DNA of 64,000 nucleotides from CAWJLE01 sp963843645 (lineage in GTDB: Bacteria > Chloroflexota > Anaerolineae > DAOTYC01): contig CAWJLE010000003.1 in NCBI GenBank assembly GCA_963843645.1, positions 1,302,001 through 1,366,000 on the forward strand. Direction: 5' to 3'. The notes under the pieces were generated by a model, which was given only the letters and a program-made list of their open reading frames with translations, was not told the DNA's origin and made no database searches. Positions 35,095 to 43,857 of the stretch are shown in pieces; the stretch's first letter is position 1; each line of letters begins with the position of its first letter. Both the position numbers and the translations under genes were made by a program.

Positions 35095-35123
35095 TTGACA
35101 AGCCCCTTGCCTCGTACTATAGT
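35095..35123 (+). promoter_or_regulatory. Promoter of the degV gene
   Basis: Consensus TTGACA at 35095-35100 and TATAGT at 35118-35123, spacer 17 bp. Transcription would start about 35 bp before ATG 35165. Confidence 0.8.
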
Positions 35124-35164
35124 TTCCCTACGATCTTCACAACAGACCTCATAGTGGAGCGCAT

Positions 35165-36028
35165 ATGGCCATCAAAATCGTCACCGACACCACCACCGGC
35201 CTGAGCGACGCTTTCGTCGCGCAGCACGACGTCCGGCTCGTGCCCCTCACAGTCACGTTCGACGATCGCAGCTACAAAGAGCGCTTCGAGCTCGACAATG
35301 CGGAGTTCTACGCCAGGCTGGTCCGCTCGCCGCGCCTGCCCAAGACCTCACAGCCGTCGCCCGGCGAGTTCTGCGCCGTGTACGACGAACTCCTCACTCA
35401 AGGCCACGAAATCATCTCCATCCACATCTCCGGCGGGTACACAGGCACAGTCGATGCCGCACGCGCCGCGGCGGCCGAGCTGGGGCAGGCCGGCGGCCGC
35501 ATTCACGTCGTGGACAGCCGCGACGTCTCGCCGGTGCTGGATCTGATGGTCTCCAAGGCAACCTGTGCCGCCGAAGAGGGCCGCTCTGTTCCATGGATCC
35601 TCGACCAGCTCGAGCGCATGATCCGCGCGACTACGACGATTCTCGTTCTGGACACGCTGGAATTTCTCGAAAAAGGTGGCCGCATCGGGCCGGCGCGCGC
35701 TTTTCTGGGCATGATGCTCAAGATAAAACCCATCCTCAAGTTCGCGGACGGTGTGGCCGCCCCGCTGGCCACCGTGCGTACACGGACGAGGGCTCTCGCC
35801 TATCTCATCGATTATTATGTCCAATGCGCGCACGGCGAACCGGTCTGGCTGGCTCTCGCGCACGCTCAGGCACCAGACGATCTGGCCGCAATCAGGGCAG
35901 CACTCTGCGAGCGGCTGACCGTCGCCGAGTGCTGGACGACCGAGGTCGGCCCAGTCCTTGGCACGTACGCCGGACCGGGCGTCGTGGGCGGCAGCATCTG
36001 TTCCGTCTCCGCCGCCCCCTGGCACTGA
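35165..36028 (+). CDS. DegV family fatty-acid-binding protein
   Basis: 287 residues, full DegV length. The N-terminus IKIVTDTTTGLSDAF, PLTVTFDDRSYKERFEL, LPKTSQPSPGEFCAVY and HISGGYTGTVDAA give the lipid-binding half; LEFLEKGGRIGPARAFLGMMLKIKPIL is the conserved second-domain motif. In Gram-positive bacteria, proteins of this family (FakB) bind fatty acids for the kinase FakA; no fakA is seen here, so the role is only a family inference. Transcribed alone from a strong promoter. Confidence 0.92.
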   Translation: MAIKIVTDTTTGLSDAFVAQHDVRLVPLTVTFDDRSYKERFELDNAEFYARLVRSPRLPKTSQPSPGEFCAVYDELLTQGHEIISIHISGGYTGTVDAARAAAAELGQAGGRIHVVDSRDVSPVLDLMVSKATCAAEEGRSVPWILDQLERMIRATTTILVLDTLEFLEKGGRIGPARAFLGMMLKIKPILKFADGVAAPLATVRTRTRALAYLIDYYVQCAHGEPVWLALAHAQAPDDLAAIRAALCERLTVAECWTTEVGPVLGTYAGPGVVGGSICSVSAAPWH

Positions 36029-36041
36029 GACCCGGTTCAGC

Positions 36042-37748
36042 TCACTCAGCATCCTTCACGATGTCCGGCGCGTATACCCTCGACCAGGGCACACAACTCT
36101 GGCCACCGATCACGTCCAACCAGGTGGCCTTGCCCTCCGCCGTCTGGCCGTCGCTGAACTGGTAGGTCCGCAGATCGCTCGTTGTGGCCGGAACGCAGAC
36201 GCTGGGACTGGATTCGCTGGCGTCCAGGTACACGCGCACGGACCACCATTCTGGAATGGCAATCGACTCGGCCAGGTCGTTGAACGTCGACTCCGACTCC
36301 AGCTTCCACAGGCCGGTGCGGTTGCGAGAAACGACGCTGCCGCTGCAGTAAACTCCATCGTAAAGGTAAACCTGCCCTGAAACCACGGGACACGCACTGC
36401 CCGGATTACTGCTCGTGTAGCTCCGGCCGTCTTGCAACACCTGGGGCCCGCTCGCGGTTAGCATGGGGCTCGGCCGTGGGGACTGCGGGCTGGCCGCCTT
36501 TTCGCCGTTGGCACATGCGTCACCCCCGTTGTAGCAGTGCGAGGAGAAGTACCCTCCGCTTTTCTGCTGAAAGCGCAGGTGGAGATGGCTGCCGGTGGAG
36601 TTGCCCGTACTCCCGACCAGTCCTATCGGCTCGATGTGGCTTGCATCGCCGGAGGTCCGGTAGACGCCGCTCAGGTGACCATACAGCGTGCGGAGCGAGC
36701 CGGGGTGGTCGATTTGCACGTAGCAGCCGTAACCACTCGTCGGACACGACGGCTCCTGGCCTGCCGTGACGGTCCCATCAGCCACAGGCAGAACCACTGC
36801 CCCGTAATCGTCCGTTCGATTCCAGTCGGTGGCGTAGTAGTCGTTATTGCTGTTACAGTGGGCGCCGTTGCCGTAGAAGGAGCCGGCGCCGCCTACGGTC
36901 CAGGTCTCGCCACTGACGAAGGGCATGTACAGCGTCAACGGGCTGTTGGGCGCTTCGTCGCCGGGAAAGGTACCGGACGGGCACGTGCCCTGGGCGCTTA
37001 CGCCCTGTGGCTGCACGGGCGCCGCGGGCCGCGGAGCGCCGGCCAGAGCTCGGGCCATCGTCTGCACTTCCGGCGCGAACGCGTGCCCCGCATCCACCTG
37101 AAGTCCGCTCAACATGTCCTCGGCCGCAGTGGCCGCGGGCGAGTCTGCCGGCGAGATGCCTGCCACCACGACCTGACCCCCGCTGGCAAAGGCCAGTACG
37201 CTCACCGCTACACCGCCGGGGCCGCCCTGCAGGCGAAACGCGGACCCTTCGCGCCCTACGCCAAGCGCGAGCCCTCGAGGAGTCGACGCCGTTGGCGCCC
37301 AATCTCGGACCGAGTCATTATTGACTTCGAAGTCGAGCCATTTCGCCGTCCAATCGTCGAAGCTCTGCCCCGTGGGCAGGGGCACCACGTTGATTTGGAG
37401 CCGCACCGCGTTGGCGGGCAGGTTGGCGGCATCGATGATTTCGGCCGCTTCCAGGTCGTAGTTGGCGAGCATCGCCGCCCCGTACAGCGCATCGGCCGGG
37501 GTGGGATAGATATACCAACCGGCTGGCACACGTACTCGGTAACCGTACAGGGGATCGACGTAGAGGTAATCGGATGAAGTCTGCAGCGAGGCGATGCGTG
37601 ATCCGAAGTTGGCGACGGGCGGACTGACCTGCTCCCGGTTCGGCTGACCCGGCGGACTCTGGGCTCGCGCGACGGTCACGGCGAGGGCCGGCAAGGCGGC
37701 CAGGAGCAAGAGAATCAGCAGACGCCCACACAGAACGCGAACACGCAT
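36042..37748 (-). CDS. Secreted M23-family metallopeptidase-like protein
   Basis: 568 residues from ATG 37748, which places the signal peptide at the N-terminus (RLLILLLLAALPALAVTVARA); an in-frame start 17 residues upstream is possible. Residues about 50-230 form a domain related to YDPLYGYRVRVPAGWYIYP-type proteins. The peptidase domain follows: first zinc ligands in GAHCNSNNDYYATDW, ADGTVTAG, HPGSLRTLYGHLSG and the HLHL motif (TGSHLHLRF). The C-terminal 150 residues are a Cys-containing beta domain (VYLYDGVYCSGSVVS) resembling lectin or inhibitor-like repeats. Probable peptidoglycan or protein hydrolase, exported. Confidence 0.85.
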   Translation of the reverse strand: MRVRVLCGRLLILLLLAALPALAVTVARAQSPPGQPNREQVSPPVANFGSRIASLQTSSDYLYVDPLYGYRVRVPAGWYIYPTPADALYGAAMLANYDLEAAEIIDAANLPANAVRLQINVVPLPTGQSFDDWTAKWLDFEVNNDSVRDWAPTASTPRGLALGVGREGSAFRLQGGPGGVAVSVLAFASGGQVVVAGISPADSPAATAAEDMLSGLQVDAGHAFAPEVQTMARALAGAPRPAAPVQPQGVSAQGTCPSGTFPGDEAPNSPLTLYMPFVSGETWTVGGAGSFYGNGAHCNSNNDYYATDWNRTDDYGAVVLPVADGTVTAGQEPSCPTSGYGCYVQIDHPGSLRTLYGHLSGVYRTSGDASHIEPIGLVGSTGNSTGSHLHLRFQQKSGGYFSSHCYNGGDACANGEKAASPQSPRPSPMLTASGPQVLQDGRSYTSSNPGSACPVVSGQVYLYDGVYCSGSVVSRNRTGLWKLESESTFNDLAESIAIPEWWSVRVYLDASESSPSVCVPATTSDLRTYQFSDGQTAEGKATWLDVIGGQSCVPWSRVYAPDIVKDAE

Positions 37749-37899
37749 TCCCGAACTCGGTTTACGTGAAGTCCACACAAACCCTCGAGGTTTCGACACA
37801 GTCGCAGTATATCATCACTTGTTGCAGTGGTCAAAAATTCTACCAGTCGGCGATCGCGAGTCCAGGAATTCGGGGGGCGGCTGGCGTCCGCCGGCCCGA

Positions 37900-38799
37900 T
37901 TACCCCAACGTAGTGCCCTGGTTCGCCAGGGGGCCTAGCAGCTCCGGCCGCCAATCGCGCAGGAATTTCGACTCCCACTGCGCTCTCGCCGCCTTCGTCA
38001 CGTCCACGTCGCCCAGCAGCAATGCCTCTTGCTGCGGTGGGGCCTTGGCCACGAAATTGCCGAACGGGTCCACCAGGTGTGACTCACCGTGGAAAGTCAG
38101 GGTGATGTTCTGGTTCAGGTAACGGTACGTCTCCCTACCGACCTTGTTCGCCGCCAGGATCCACACGCTGTTATCGAAAGCATGCACGCGCGTGGTCACC
38201 GGTGTGATGTCCGGCTCGTGTAAGGTCGGCACGGCCGGCCCATTCAAGATCTGAACGACGAGCTGCGCACCCTTCATCGTCATCACGCGGATGAACTCGG
38301 AGTATACCGCGTCCTGGCAAATCTGGATGCCGATGGTCCCCAACGCCGTCTGGAATACCGGCAGAGCATCGCCGCGGCGGAACAGCTCCTGCTCCTCCAC
38401 CACCACCGGCGAAGCCTGGTCCGCCCACGAGTGCAGGTAGAGCGGCAGCACTACCTTGGAGTAGACGCCTTCCACGTCTCCGGATGGGTTGATCAGCACC
38501 GCCGCGTTGTAGACCACGCCGCTCCCCGCCGGATGGACGCGGCACAGGCCGCCCACGACGTAGCACCCATATTCGCGCGCTTTTCGGCCCCACGCGTCCG
38601 TCGTCGGTCCGGGCACGGTCTCCGCCAGGTCCGGCAACCGATCGCCCACCGCGTAGCCTGTGTTCGCCAGCTCGGGCAGGGCCACCAACTGCGCCCCGGC
38701 CCTTCCCGCTCGATCCAGCCAGTGCAGGCCGAGCTCAAGATTACGCGGCTTGTCTCCCAGCACCGTGGCATATTGACACGCAGCTACCTTAACGCTCAT
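37900..38799 (-). CDS. Carbon-nitrogen hydrolase (nitrilase superfamily)
   Basis: 299 residues. The Glu-Lys-Cys triad is visible: ALPELANTGY (Glu), YSKVVLPLY (Lys) and GIQICQDAVYSEF (Cys). The family hydrolyses amides, carbamoyl groups or nitriles; N-carbamoyl amidases and omega-amidases share this architecture. The exact substrate cannot be called. ATG 38799 has gaggga upstream. The neighbouring methyltransferase gene ends 67 bp upstream, so they may be co-transcribed. Confidence 0.9.
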   Translation of the reverse strand: MSVKVAACQYATVLGDKPRNLELGLHWLDRAGRAGAQLVALPELANTGYAVGDRLPDLAETVPGPTTDAWGRKAREYGCYVVGGLCRVHPAGSGVVYNAAVLINPSGDVEGVYSKVVLPLYLHSWADQASPVVVEEQELFRRGDALPVFQTALGTIGIQICQDAVYSEFIRVMTMKGAQLVVQILNGPAVPTLHEPDITPVTTRVHAFDNSVWILAANKVGRETYRYLNQNITLTFHGESHLVDPFGNFVAKAPPQQEALLLGDVDVTKAARAQWESKFLRDWRPELLGPLANQGTTLG

Positions 38800-38866
38800 A
38801 CGTCCCTCGCTCGTCGAAGCCTCCGCCTGATATGCGGCCGGCCCGGTTCCTCCGCACGATCGCCGA

Positions 38867-39547
38867 TCACCGGCGGGTGAACGCCACCACGCTGCCGCCG
38901 CTGGCGATCACCCGCCATCCAGACCGCAGGAACTCAGTGGCTGCTTTTATGACGCCAGGGTGCGCATCCCCGAGAAGGTCATGCATCAGCAGAAACCCCT
39001 TCGGATGTAAATGCGGCGTCCAAAGAGAGAGATCGTCGTAGGCGTCCGTGTAGCTGTGGCCCGCATCGATGAACAGGATAGCACCTTCCTCTTGCCAGGT
39101 TTCGGCGACAGCCCGGGTGAGGCCGCGATGCATAGTGACCAGGCTCTCGATCCCCATTCGACTCAAGTTCTGCCTGAAGTTGTCGAAGACGAGGTCCACC
39201 CGTCCTTCGCGCTCAGGGTAGTCCGACACGTCCAGACTCCACGCATCCACCGCGTGCACCCGCCGCCCCGCCAGAGCGAACACGGCAGTGGAGCGCCCCT
39301 CGTACGACCCGAGCTCGATGACGGACCCGGGAACGGGGCATTCACGGGCAGCCCAATACAGCAGTCCGGCCTCTTTCGCGCTGAGGAAGCCCTTCGCCTG
39401 ATCGATCCTGTCCCAGATGTCTCCGGAGACCGGCACGTTGCGCCGGTGACGGAATGCTGCCAGGACCAGCGGCAGATCCCGACGGTATGAGATCTGTGAG
39501 AAGAACCGCAGCCAAAGGCGACCGCGCTTGACGATCGAATCAGGCAT
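38867..39547 (-). CDS. Class I SAM-dependent methyltransferase (Methyltransf_24 type)
   Basis: 226 residues from ATG 39547, chosen because gaggaggg lies 4 nt upstream; an upstream in-frame start at 39601 adds 18 unconserved residues. SAM-binding motif I is VIELGSYEGRSTAVFALAG, followed by the acidic strand VHAVDAWS and AILFIDAGHSYTDAYDDL. DAGHSY is typical of this family, often linked to glycan or surface-polymer genes. Substrate unknown. Confidence 0.85.
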   Translation of the reverse strand: MPDSIVKRGRLWLRFFSQISYRRDLPLVLAAFRHRRNVPVSGDIWDRIDQAKGFLSAKEAGLLYWAARECPVPGSVIELGSYEGRSTAVFALAGRRVHAVDAWSLDVSDYPEREGRVDLVFDNFRQNLSRMGIESLVTMHRGLTRAVAETWQEEGAILFIDAGHSYTDAYDDLSLWTPHLHPKGFLLMHDLLGDAHPGVIKAATEFLRSGWRVIASGGSVVAFTRR

Positions 39548-39692
39548 GTGGCCCTCCTCGTTGACCGCACCCGTACTCAGCGATTCCGAACGTGCTACCA
39601 ACCGACGCCGACACGAAAAGCCGCAAGACAGATGCCTGCATTTTCGCCACGTAACTTCTCCTGCAGCACCTTGTAGAGATCAGCCGCACCCA

Positions 39693-40175
39693 TCACTCCG
39701 ACGGCAGATCTTCCATTTCCAGTCTGGTAACGATGCCGATGCAGTCCCGCACCGAGCGACCCATGGGGCAGCGATCCGCGTGGAATCGATGAGCGCGTTC
39801 TGCCGCCTCGCGCTGCTCCGGTCGCAGCCGGAGGTGATAGGTCACGCCAATTCTGCGCACGACCAGGATCCCATCCTCGACTTCAATCTCGCCGACGGAC
39901 TCCGACCAAAGCCGCCCTTCTCCGGCAGGAATGTTGCGCGCCTCCAGCGCGCCACCCAGGGTGCCGGTCAGTCAGCCGGCAGTCGCCGCCACCAGGTAAT
40001 CGAGAGTGGCTGCGTGAGGCTCGTACGTGCCGGGCTGGCGATGATAATGCTCGGCAATTTCCGAATGCACACCAAACAAAACCGGCTCGGTCTCCCCGGG
40101 CAGATAGGCCCGTCTCAAACCTCGCGCGGCTCGCTCGATGCGCACCCGCGAACGATAGACGACAGGATCAGTCAT
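39693..40175 (-). CDS. OsmC/Ohr-family protein with in-frame UGA, candidate selenoprotein
   Basis: From ATG 40175 (AAGGAG 7 nt upstream) the frame runs 67 codons to TGA at 39974-39972, then 92 further sense codons to a TGA stop at 39693-39695. Read through, the 160-residue protein is a complete OsmC family member: TLDYLVAATAG, UGA, LTGTLGGALEARN, IEVEDGILVVRRIGVTY, HADRCPMGRSV. The UGA sits where the family has its first redox Cys; the second (RCP) is present. Downstream is a two-part hairpin: CCGGCA/TGCCGG (39967-39962 with 39927-39922) enclosing GCGCGC-TGGAG-GCGCGC (39952-39936), 19 nt after the UGA. This fits a bacterial SECIS. The family reduces hydroperoxides. A nonsense mutation remains the alternative. 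Confidence 0.75.
39922..39967 (-). promoter_or_regulatory. SECIS-like hairpin after the in-frame UGA
   Basis: Lower stem 39967-39962 with 39927-39922 (6 bp); upper stem 39952-39947 with 39941-39936 (6 bp, perfect); loop TGGAG with G as second base. The upper stem starts 19 nt after the UGA, within the distance known for bacterial SECIS elements. High GC makes chance pairing possible. Confidence 0.6.
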
Positions 40176-40314
40176 GAGTCACTCCTTTTCGGCGGGCATG
40201 GATCGCTTGCAGCTGTGTACGGCTAACCATAGCACGTTCCCACCTGCCCGTCAAAGGCAAGCCAGGAAAGGAGTGCATCCAAGATTTTGAGCGAGCCTGA
40301 ACGCATCCAGACTC

Positions 40315-40343
40315 TTTACAAATGACAACTTCTATGCTATAAT
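40315..40343 (+). promoter_or_regulatory. Promoter of the marR-type gene
   Basis: TTTACA at 40315-40320 and TATAAT at 40338-40343 with a 17-bp spacer. The inverted repeat TGACAAC (40323-40329) / GTTGTCA (40353-40359) surrounds the -10 box, the position expected for an autoregulatory MarR operator. Confidence 0.7.
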
Positions 40344-40415
40344 GACACCTATGTTGTCAATATGGCAGCGGGTTGGCAGTGAGCAGTGGGTTCAAGCAGC
40401 AATGGAGGCATCGAG

Positions 40416-40964
40416 ATGGCGGAACGACGGTCGACGACCGAGAAAGCGGCGGCTGCTGTCGGCGGCAATGGCGCTGTAGCGACCTACTCTAGCTACTCCG
40501 ATGAAGAGGTTGTCACCGCGCTCGAAGTGATATTCGAAGAAACGCTCGCGCTCTCTCGTCAAGTGCGCGCTGCAGGCGAAGACGTCTACCCTAAAGACGA
40601 CCTGTCGCGAGGCATGCGCTCTGTTCTGAGAAACCTGGACCGGTTTGGGCCCCAAACGGTACCACAGCTGGCCCGTCGTCGGCAGTGCTCGCGGCAGCAC
40701 GTGCAGCTGCTGGTCAACGATCTTCTGGCCGGCGAGTACGTCGAGTTAATCGACAATCCGGCCCACCGGAGGTCCCATCTGGTGAGTCTTACGCCACGCG
40801 GTCAGTCCCTCATGAAGAGGATAAGGGATCACGAAGTCAGGCTGCTGAAGGGCCTGGAGATCGACGTTCCGGCGTCTGATCTGCGGGCGGCAGCCCTGGT
40901 TTTGCACTCTGTGCGAAGCGCCTTCGAAAACGACCGCTGGCATCGGTCACTGACAACCGAGTAA
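40416..40964 (+). CDS. MarR family transcriptional regulator
   Basis: 182 residues from ATG 40416, which has GGAGG 8 nt upstream (an in-frame start at 40386 is less well supported). A winged helix-turn-helix is visible at about 75-140: TVPQLARRRQCSRQHVQLLVNDLLAGEYVEL, then the wing NPAHRRSHLVSLTPRGQ. The N-terminus is long and polar. It is followed by an MFS exporter 176 bp downstream, so it probably represses that exporter and itself through the inverted repeat at 40323-40359. Confidence 0.88.
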   Translation: MAERRSTTEKAAAAVGGNGAVATYSSYSDEEVVTALEVIFEETLALSRQVRAAGEDVYPKDDLSRGMRSVLRNLDRFGPQTVPQLARRRQCSRQHVQLLVNDLLAGEYVELIDNPAHRRSHLVSLTPRGQSLMKRIRDHEVRLLKGLEIDVPASDLRAAALVLHSVRSAFENDRWHRSLTTE

Positions 40965-41140
40965 GAACGTCCGAGCTACAAATCCATTCGAGTGAATGCG
41001 GTGCCCCACGTTCCGACCATGCGTGGAGTGCTTGCCGCTGTTTGCGCAGCAAATTGGCCATAGCAGACCCCCAGGCGCGATGTTGCCCCAAAATTCCCAA
41101 AAACGCATACAATCTTGAGATTTAGAAAAGGAAACGACAG

Positions 41141-42763
41141 ATGACATCGTTACGTTCCAATCCCTGGGTAACGTTGTTTGTAATGTGCCTGGCCCTGTTC
41201 ATGATCGTGCTGGACACCACCATAGTGAATATCGCATTGCCGAGTATTATCGACGGCCTGCACGCCGGGCTCGACCAGGTGCTATGGATTCTGAACGCCT
41301 ACATCCTGGTCTACACCGTGCTGCTGATTACGGCCGGCCGTCTGGGCGACATCTTCGGCCCGCGCACGGTGTTCGTGGCCGGCATGGCCGTGTTCACGCT
41401 CGCCTCGGCGGTGAGCGGGCTGACGCCCGACATCCAGCTGCTGATCGTGGCGCGGATCGTTCAGGGCGCCGGCGCCGCGTTGATGACGCCGCAAACGGCA
41501 GCCATCATCACCGGCACCTTCGAGCGAGACCGGCGCGGCGCGGCTTTCGGGATCGGCGGTGCAGTCATGAGCCTGGGGGCTACGGCCGGGCCTACCCTGG
41601 GAGGTCTCCTCATCGCCCACTGGTCCTGGCCGTGGATCTTCTTCATCAACGTACCAATCGGCGTCCTGGCCATCGCCGCCGCCTTCCTGCTCGTGCCGAA
41701 CCTCAGCCCGGGTGAACGCCACGACCTGGATTGGGTGGGCATCGCATTGGCAAGCGCCGGCCTGTCCGCGGTTGTGTTCGGCCTGGTCGAAGGACAGCGA
41801 TATGCCTGGGGCACGCTGTGGCTTGGCGTGACCATTCCCGAGGTGATCGTCGGCGGATTCCTGCTGCTCGTGGCGTTCCTTGCCTGGGAGCAGCGCTCCA
41901 GAGAACCCTTGATGCCGCTCTCTCTGTTTGGTGATCGGAATTTCGCTCTGATGAACGCAGTGACGGCCTCGATGGCTTTCTCGATTCTCGGCTACCTGCT
42001 GGTGATGACCCTCTATCTCCAATCCGTCCTCAACATGAGTGCATTGAGCGCCGGCCTGACTTTGATTCCGATGTCGATCGCGTCGGTCATCACGGCCCCC
42101 ATTGCAGGCCGCCTCGTGGACAAGACCGGCGGAAAGTACGTCGTTTTGATCGCTCTGCTTCTATTCGGCACGGGCATCGCGTGGATTGCCCGTCTCGCCG
42201 GACCTCAGACACCTGCTTCGGCGTTCGTAATACCCATGATCCTGGGCGGCATCGGCCTCGGCGGGATCAACGCGCCCAGCGTCACCATCGCGCTGCGCAA
42301 CATCAGCCCACAACTCGGAGGCGTGGCGTATGGCGTGCTCAATACTATGCGGCAACTGGGTGGCGTGCTTGGCAGCGCCGTGATGGGGGCGGTGCTGCAG
42401 AACAGGCTCGCGACTGCGCTGCACGCTGCGACGCCCACCTACGCCTCCCAGGTCGGCCCCGGCTTTCGCCAGTCTTTCATTAACGGGGTCCACAGTCTGA
42501 GTACAGGTGGTCTCGACGCAGCCGCGAGCGGCGGGTCGGGCCAAATCACAGGAGTGTCGCCGCAGGCCGCGCAGCAGGTACAGCAAGTGCTCCACTACGT
42601 GTTTGCAAGCAGCTTCGTCGACGCCATGTGGCCGACCCTCGCGATGGCCTCGATCCTGCTGGTGCTCACTTCAGCCGGCACCCTGGCGATCGTTCAACGG
42701 CGGCGCGAGCACGGTCGCGTAGACGCGCCGGAGGCGGTTGACCGCGAGTGCTGCACGGCGTAA
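41141..42763 (+). CDS. MFS transporter, DHA2 (EmrB/QacA) family
   Basis: 540 residues with about 14 membrane segments, the DHA2 drug:proton antiporter layout. Signatures: motif D1 LDTTIVNIALPSI near residue 25; motif A GRLGDIFGPRTVFVAG; motif B VARIVQGAGAALMTP; motif C near GAVMSLGATAGPTLGG. Probable efflux of toxic compounds, under the MarR regulator upstream. Start ATG 41141 has aaagga upstream. Terminated by the hairpin at 42837-42871. Confidence 0.93.
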   Translation: MTSLRSNPWVTLFVMCLALFMIVLDTTIVNIALPSIIDGLHAGLDQVLWILNAYILVYTVLLITAGRLGDIFGPRTVFVAGMAVFTLASAVSGLTPDIQLLIVARIVQGAGAALMTPQTAAIITGTFERDRRGAAFGIGGAVMSLGATAGPTLGGLLIAHWSWPWIFFINVPIGVLAIAAAFLLVPNLSPGERHDLDWVGIALASAGLSAVVFGLVEGQRYAWGTLWLGVTIPEVIVGGFLLLVAFLAWEQRSREPLMPLSLFGDRNFALMNAVTASMAFSILGYLLVMTLYLQSVLNMSALSAGLTLIPMSIASVITAPIAGRLVDKTGGKYVVLIALLLFGTGIAWIARLAGPQTPASAFVIPMILGGIGLGGINAPSVTIALRNISPQLGGVAYGVLNTMRQLGGVLGSAVMGAVLQNRLATALHAATPTYASQVGPGFRQSFINGVHSLSTGGLDAAASGGSGQITGVSPQAAQQVQQVLHYVFASSFVDAMWPTLAMASILLVLTSAGTLAIVQRRREHGRVDAPEAVDRECCTA

Positions 42764-42836
42764 TCGCGCGCATGCGACGAACCGGAACTCAGTGCAAACT
42801 ACCCTCATTGCGCATTCCTCGACACCCGAGGTTGAT

Positions 42837-42871
42837 GAGACGTCCGAAGTTATCGCAACTTCGGACGTCTC
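42837..42871 (+). terminator. Terminator hairpin after the MFS gene
   Basis: gagacgtccgaagtt (42837-42851), loop atcgc and the perfect complement (42857-42871), followed by ttacttt. A 15-bp perfect stem, 73 bp after the stop. Confidence 0.75.
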
Positions 42872-42963
42872 TTACTTTGCCCGTGTCTCGTTTCCGTTTT
42901 TAGCCAAATCGCGTTAGAATCAGTTCGCAATCTACATTTATCCCACACTCGAGGGGGAGAATC

Positions 42964-43800
42964 ATGTCTTCCGATACGCCATCATTGGCCGGCAAAATCG
43001 CCTGGGTTACGGGCTCATCCCGCGGGATCGGCAAGGTTGTTGCGGCGCACCTGGCATCGTTAGGCGCCAGGGTCGCGATCCACGGCACTACGCCAACGTC
43101 AGCGCGCGCTTTCGGCGAGGGCGAGTCGCTGCAAGCGGTCGCCGACTGCATCGCCTCCGACTGCGGCGCCGAAACCCTACCGGTCTACGGCGACCTCTGC
43201 AAGGAGGAGGAAGTTCATCGCATTGCCGAGGAAATCCGCGCCAGGTGGGGCCAGATCGACGTTCTCGTGACGTTTGCCGGAGGAGACATCGGCGCTGCCG
43301 GTACGGGCGGCATTCAGGGCGGCCGGCCCCAAGGCAACGACGCAATCCACATGTCGTTCGACGACATTCGCACCGTGCTGGATCGCAACCTGCTCACGTG
43401 CATCCTGTGCTGCCGTGAAGTCGCCCCGGAGATGATGGAGCGTCGATCCGGTCGAATCGTCACGGTCAGTAGCGTTGCCGGCCTCTACGGGCGCGTCGAG
43501 GGCGCCATCTACGGCACAGCCAAGGCCGCGGTGTGCCAGTATACCCGGTCCCTGGCCAGCCAGCTCCGGCCCTACAATGTGTATGCCAACTGCATCGCAC
43601 CGGGCCAGATCATTACCCCCCGCCTCCTGGCCAGCCGCGACGTCGATCCGAAGGAAATGGTGGAGGACGGCACCCTGGAACGCAGTGGCCAGCCTATCGA
43701 GATCGCTCGCCTGGTCGAGTATCTGGTAACCGGCGCCAACAGCTACGTCACCGGTCAGGTCATCCGCATCGACGGCGGCTCCCAGGCCTGGCCCTGCTAA
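42964..43800 (+). CDS. SDR family oxidoreductase
   Basis: 278 residues. Cofactor loop TGSSRGIGKV, VTFAGGDIG in place of the usual NNAG, catalytic Ser region VSSVAGLYG and YGTAKAAV. The C-terminus VTGQVIRIDGGSQ is classical. A short glycine-rich insert (TGGIQGGRPQG) follows the NAG-like motif. Probably NAD(P)H-dependent; substrate not predictable. gggggag lies before ATG 42964. The next gene, a secreted protein, starts 57 bp later and may share the transcript, though no functional link is evident. Confidence 0.85.
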   Translation: MSSDTPSLAGKIAWVTGSSRGIGKVVAAHLASLGARVAIHGTTPTSARAFGEGESLQAVADCIASDCGAETLPVYGDLCKEEEVHRIAEEIRARWGQIDVLVTFAGGDIGAAGTGGIQGGRPQGNDAIHMSFDDIRTVLDRNLLTCILCCREVAPEMMERRSGRIVTVSSVAGLYGRVEGAIYGTAKAAVCQYTRSLASQLRPYNVYANCIAPGQIITPRLLASRDVDPKEMVEDGTLERSGQPIEIARLVEYLVTGANSYVTGQVIRIDGGSQAWPC

Positions 43801-43857
43801 GGCCGCTCTCAGCGACCGGCTGCCGGCTCGCTCTGGGTGGATCGTTGGAGGAAGAGC

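Noticed and set aside
39972..40175. Stand-alone 67-residue protein
   Set aside because: It is the N-terminal part of a complete OsmC protein that continues in frame after the UGA.
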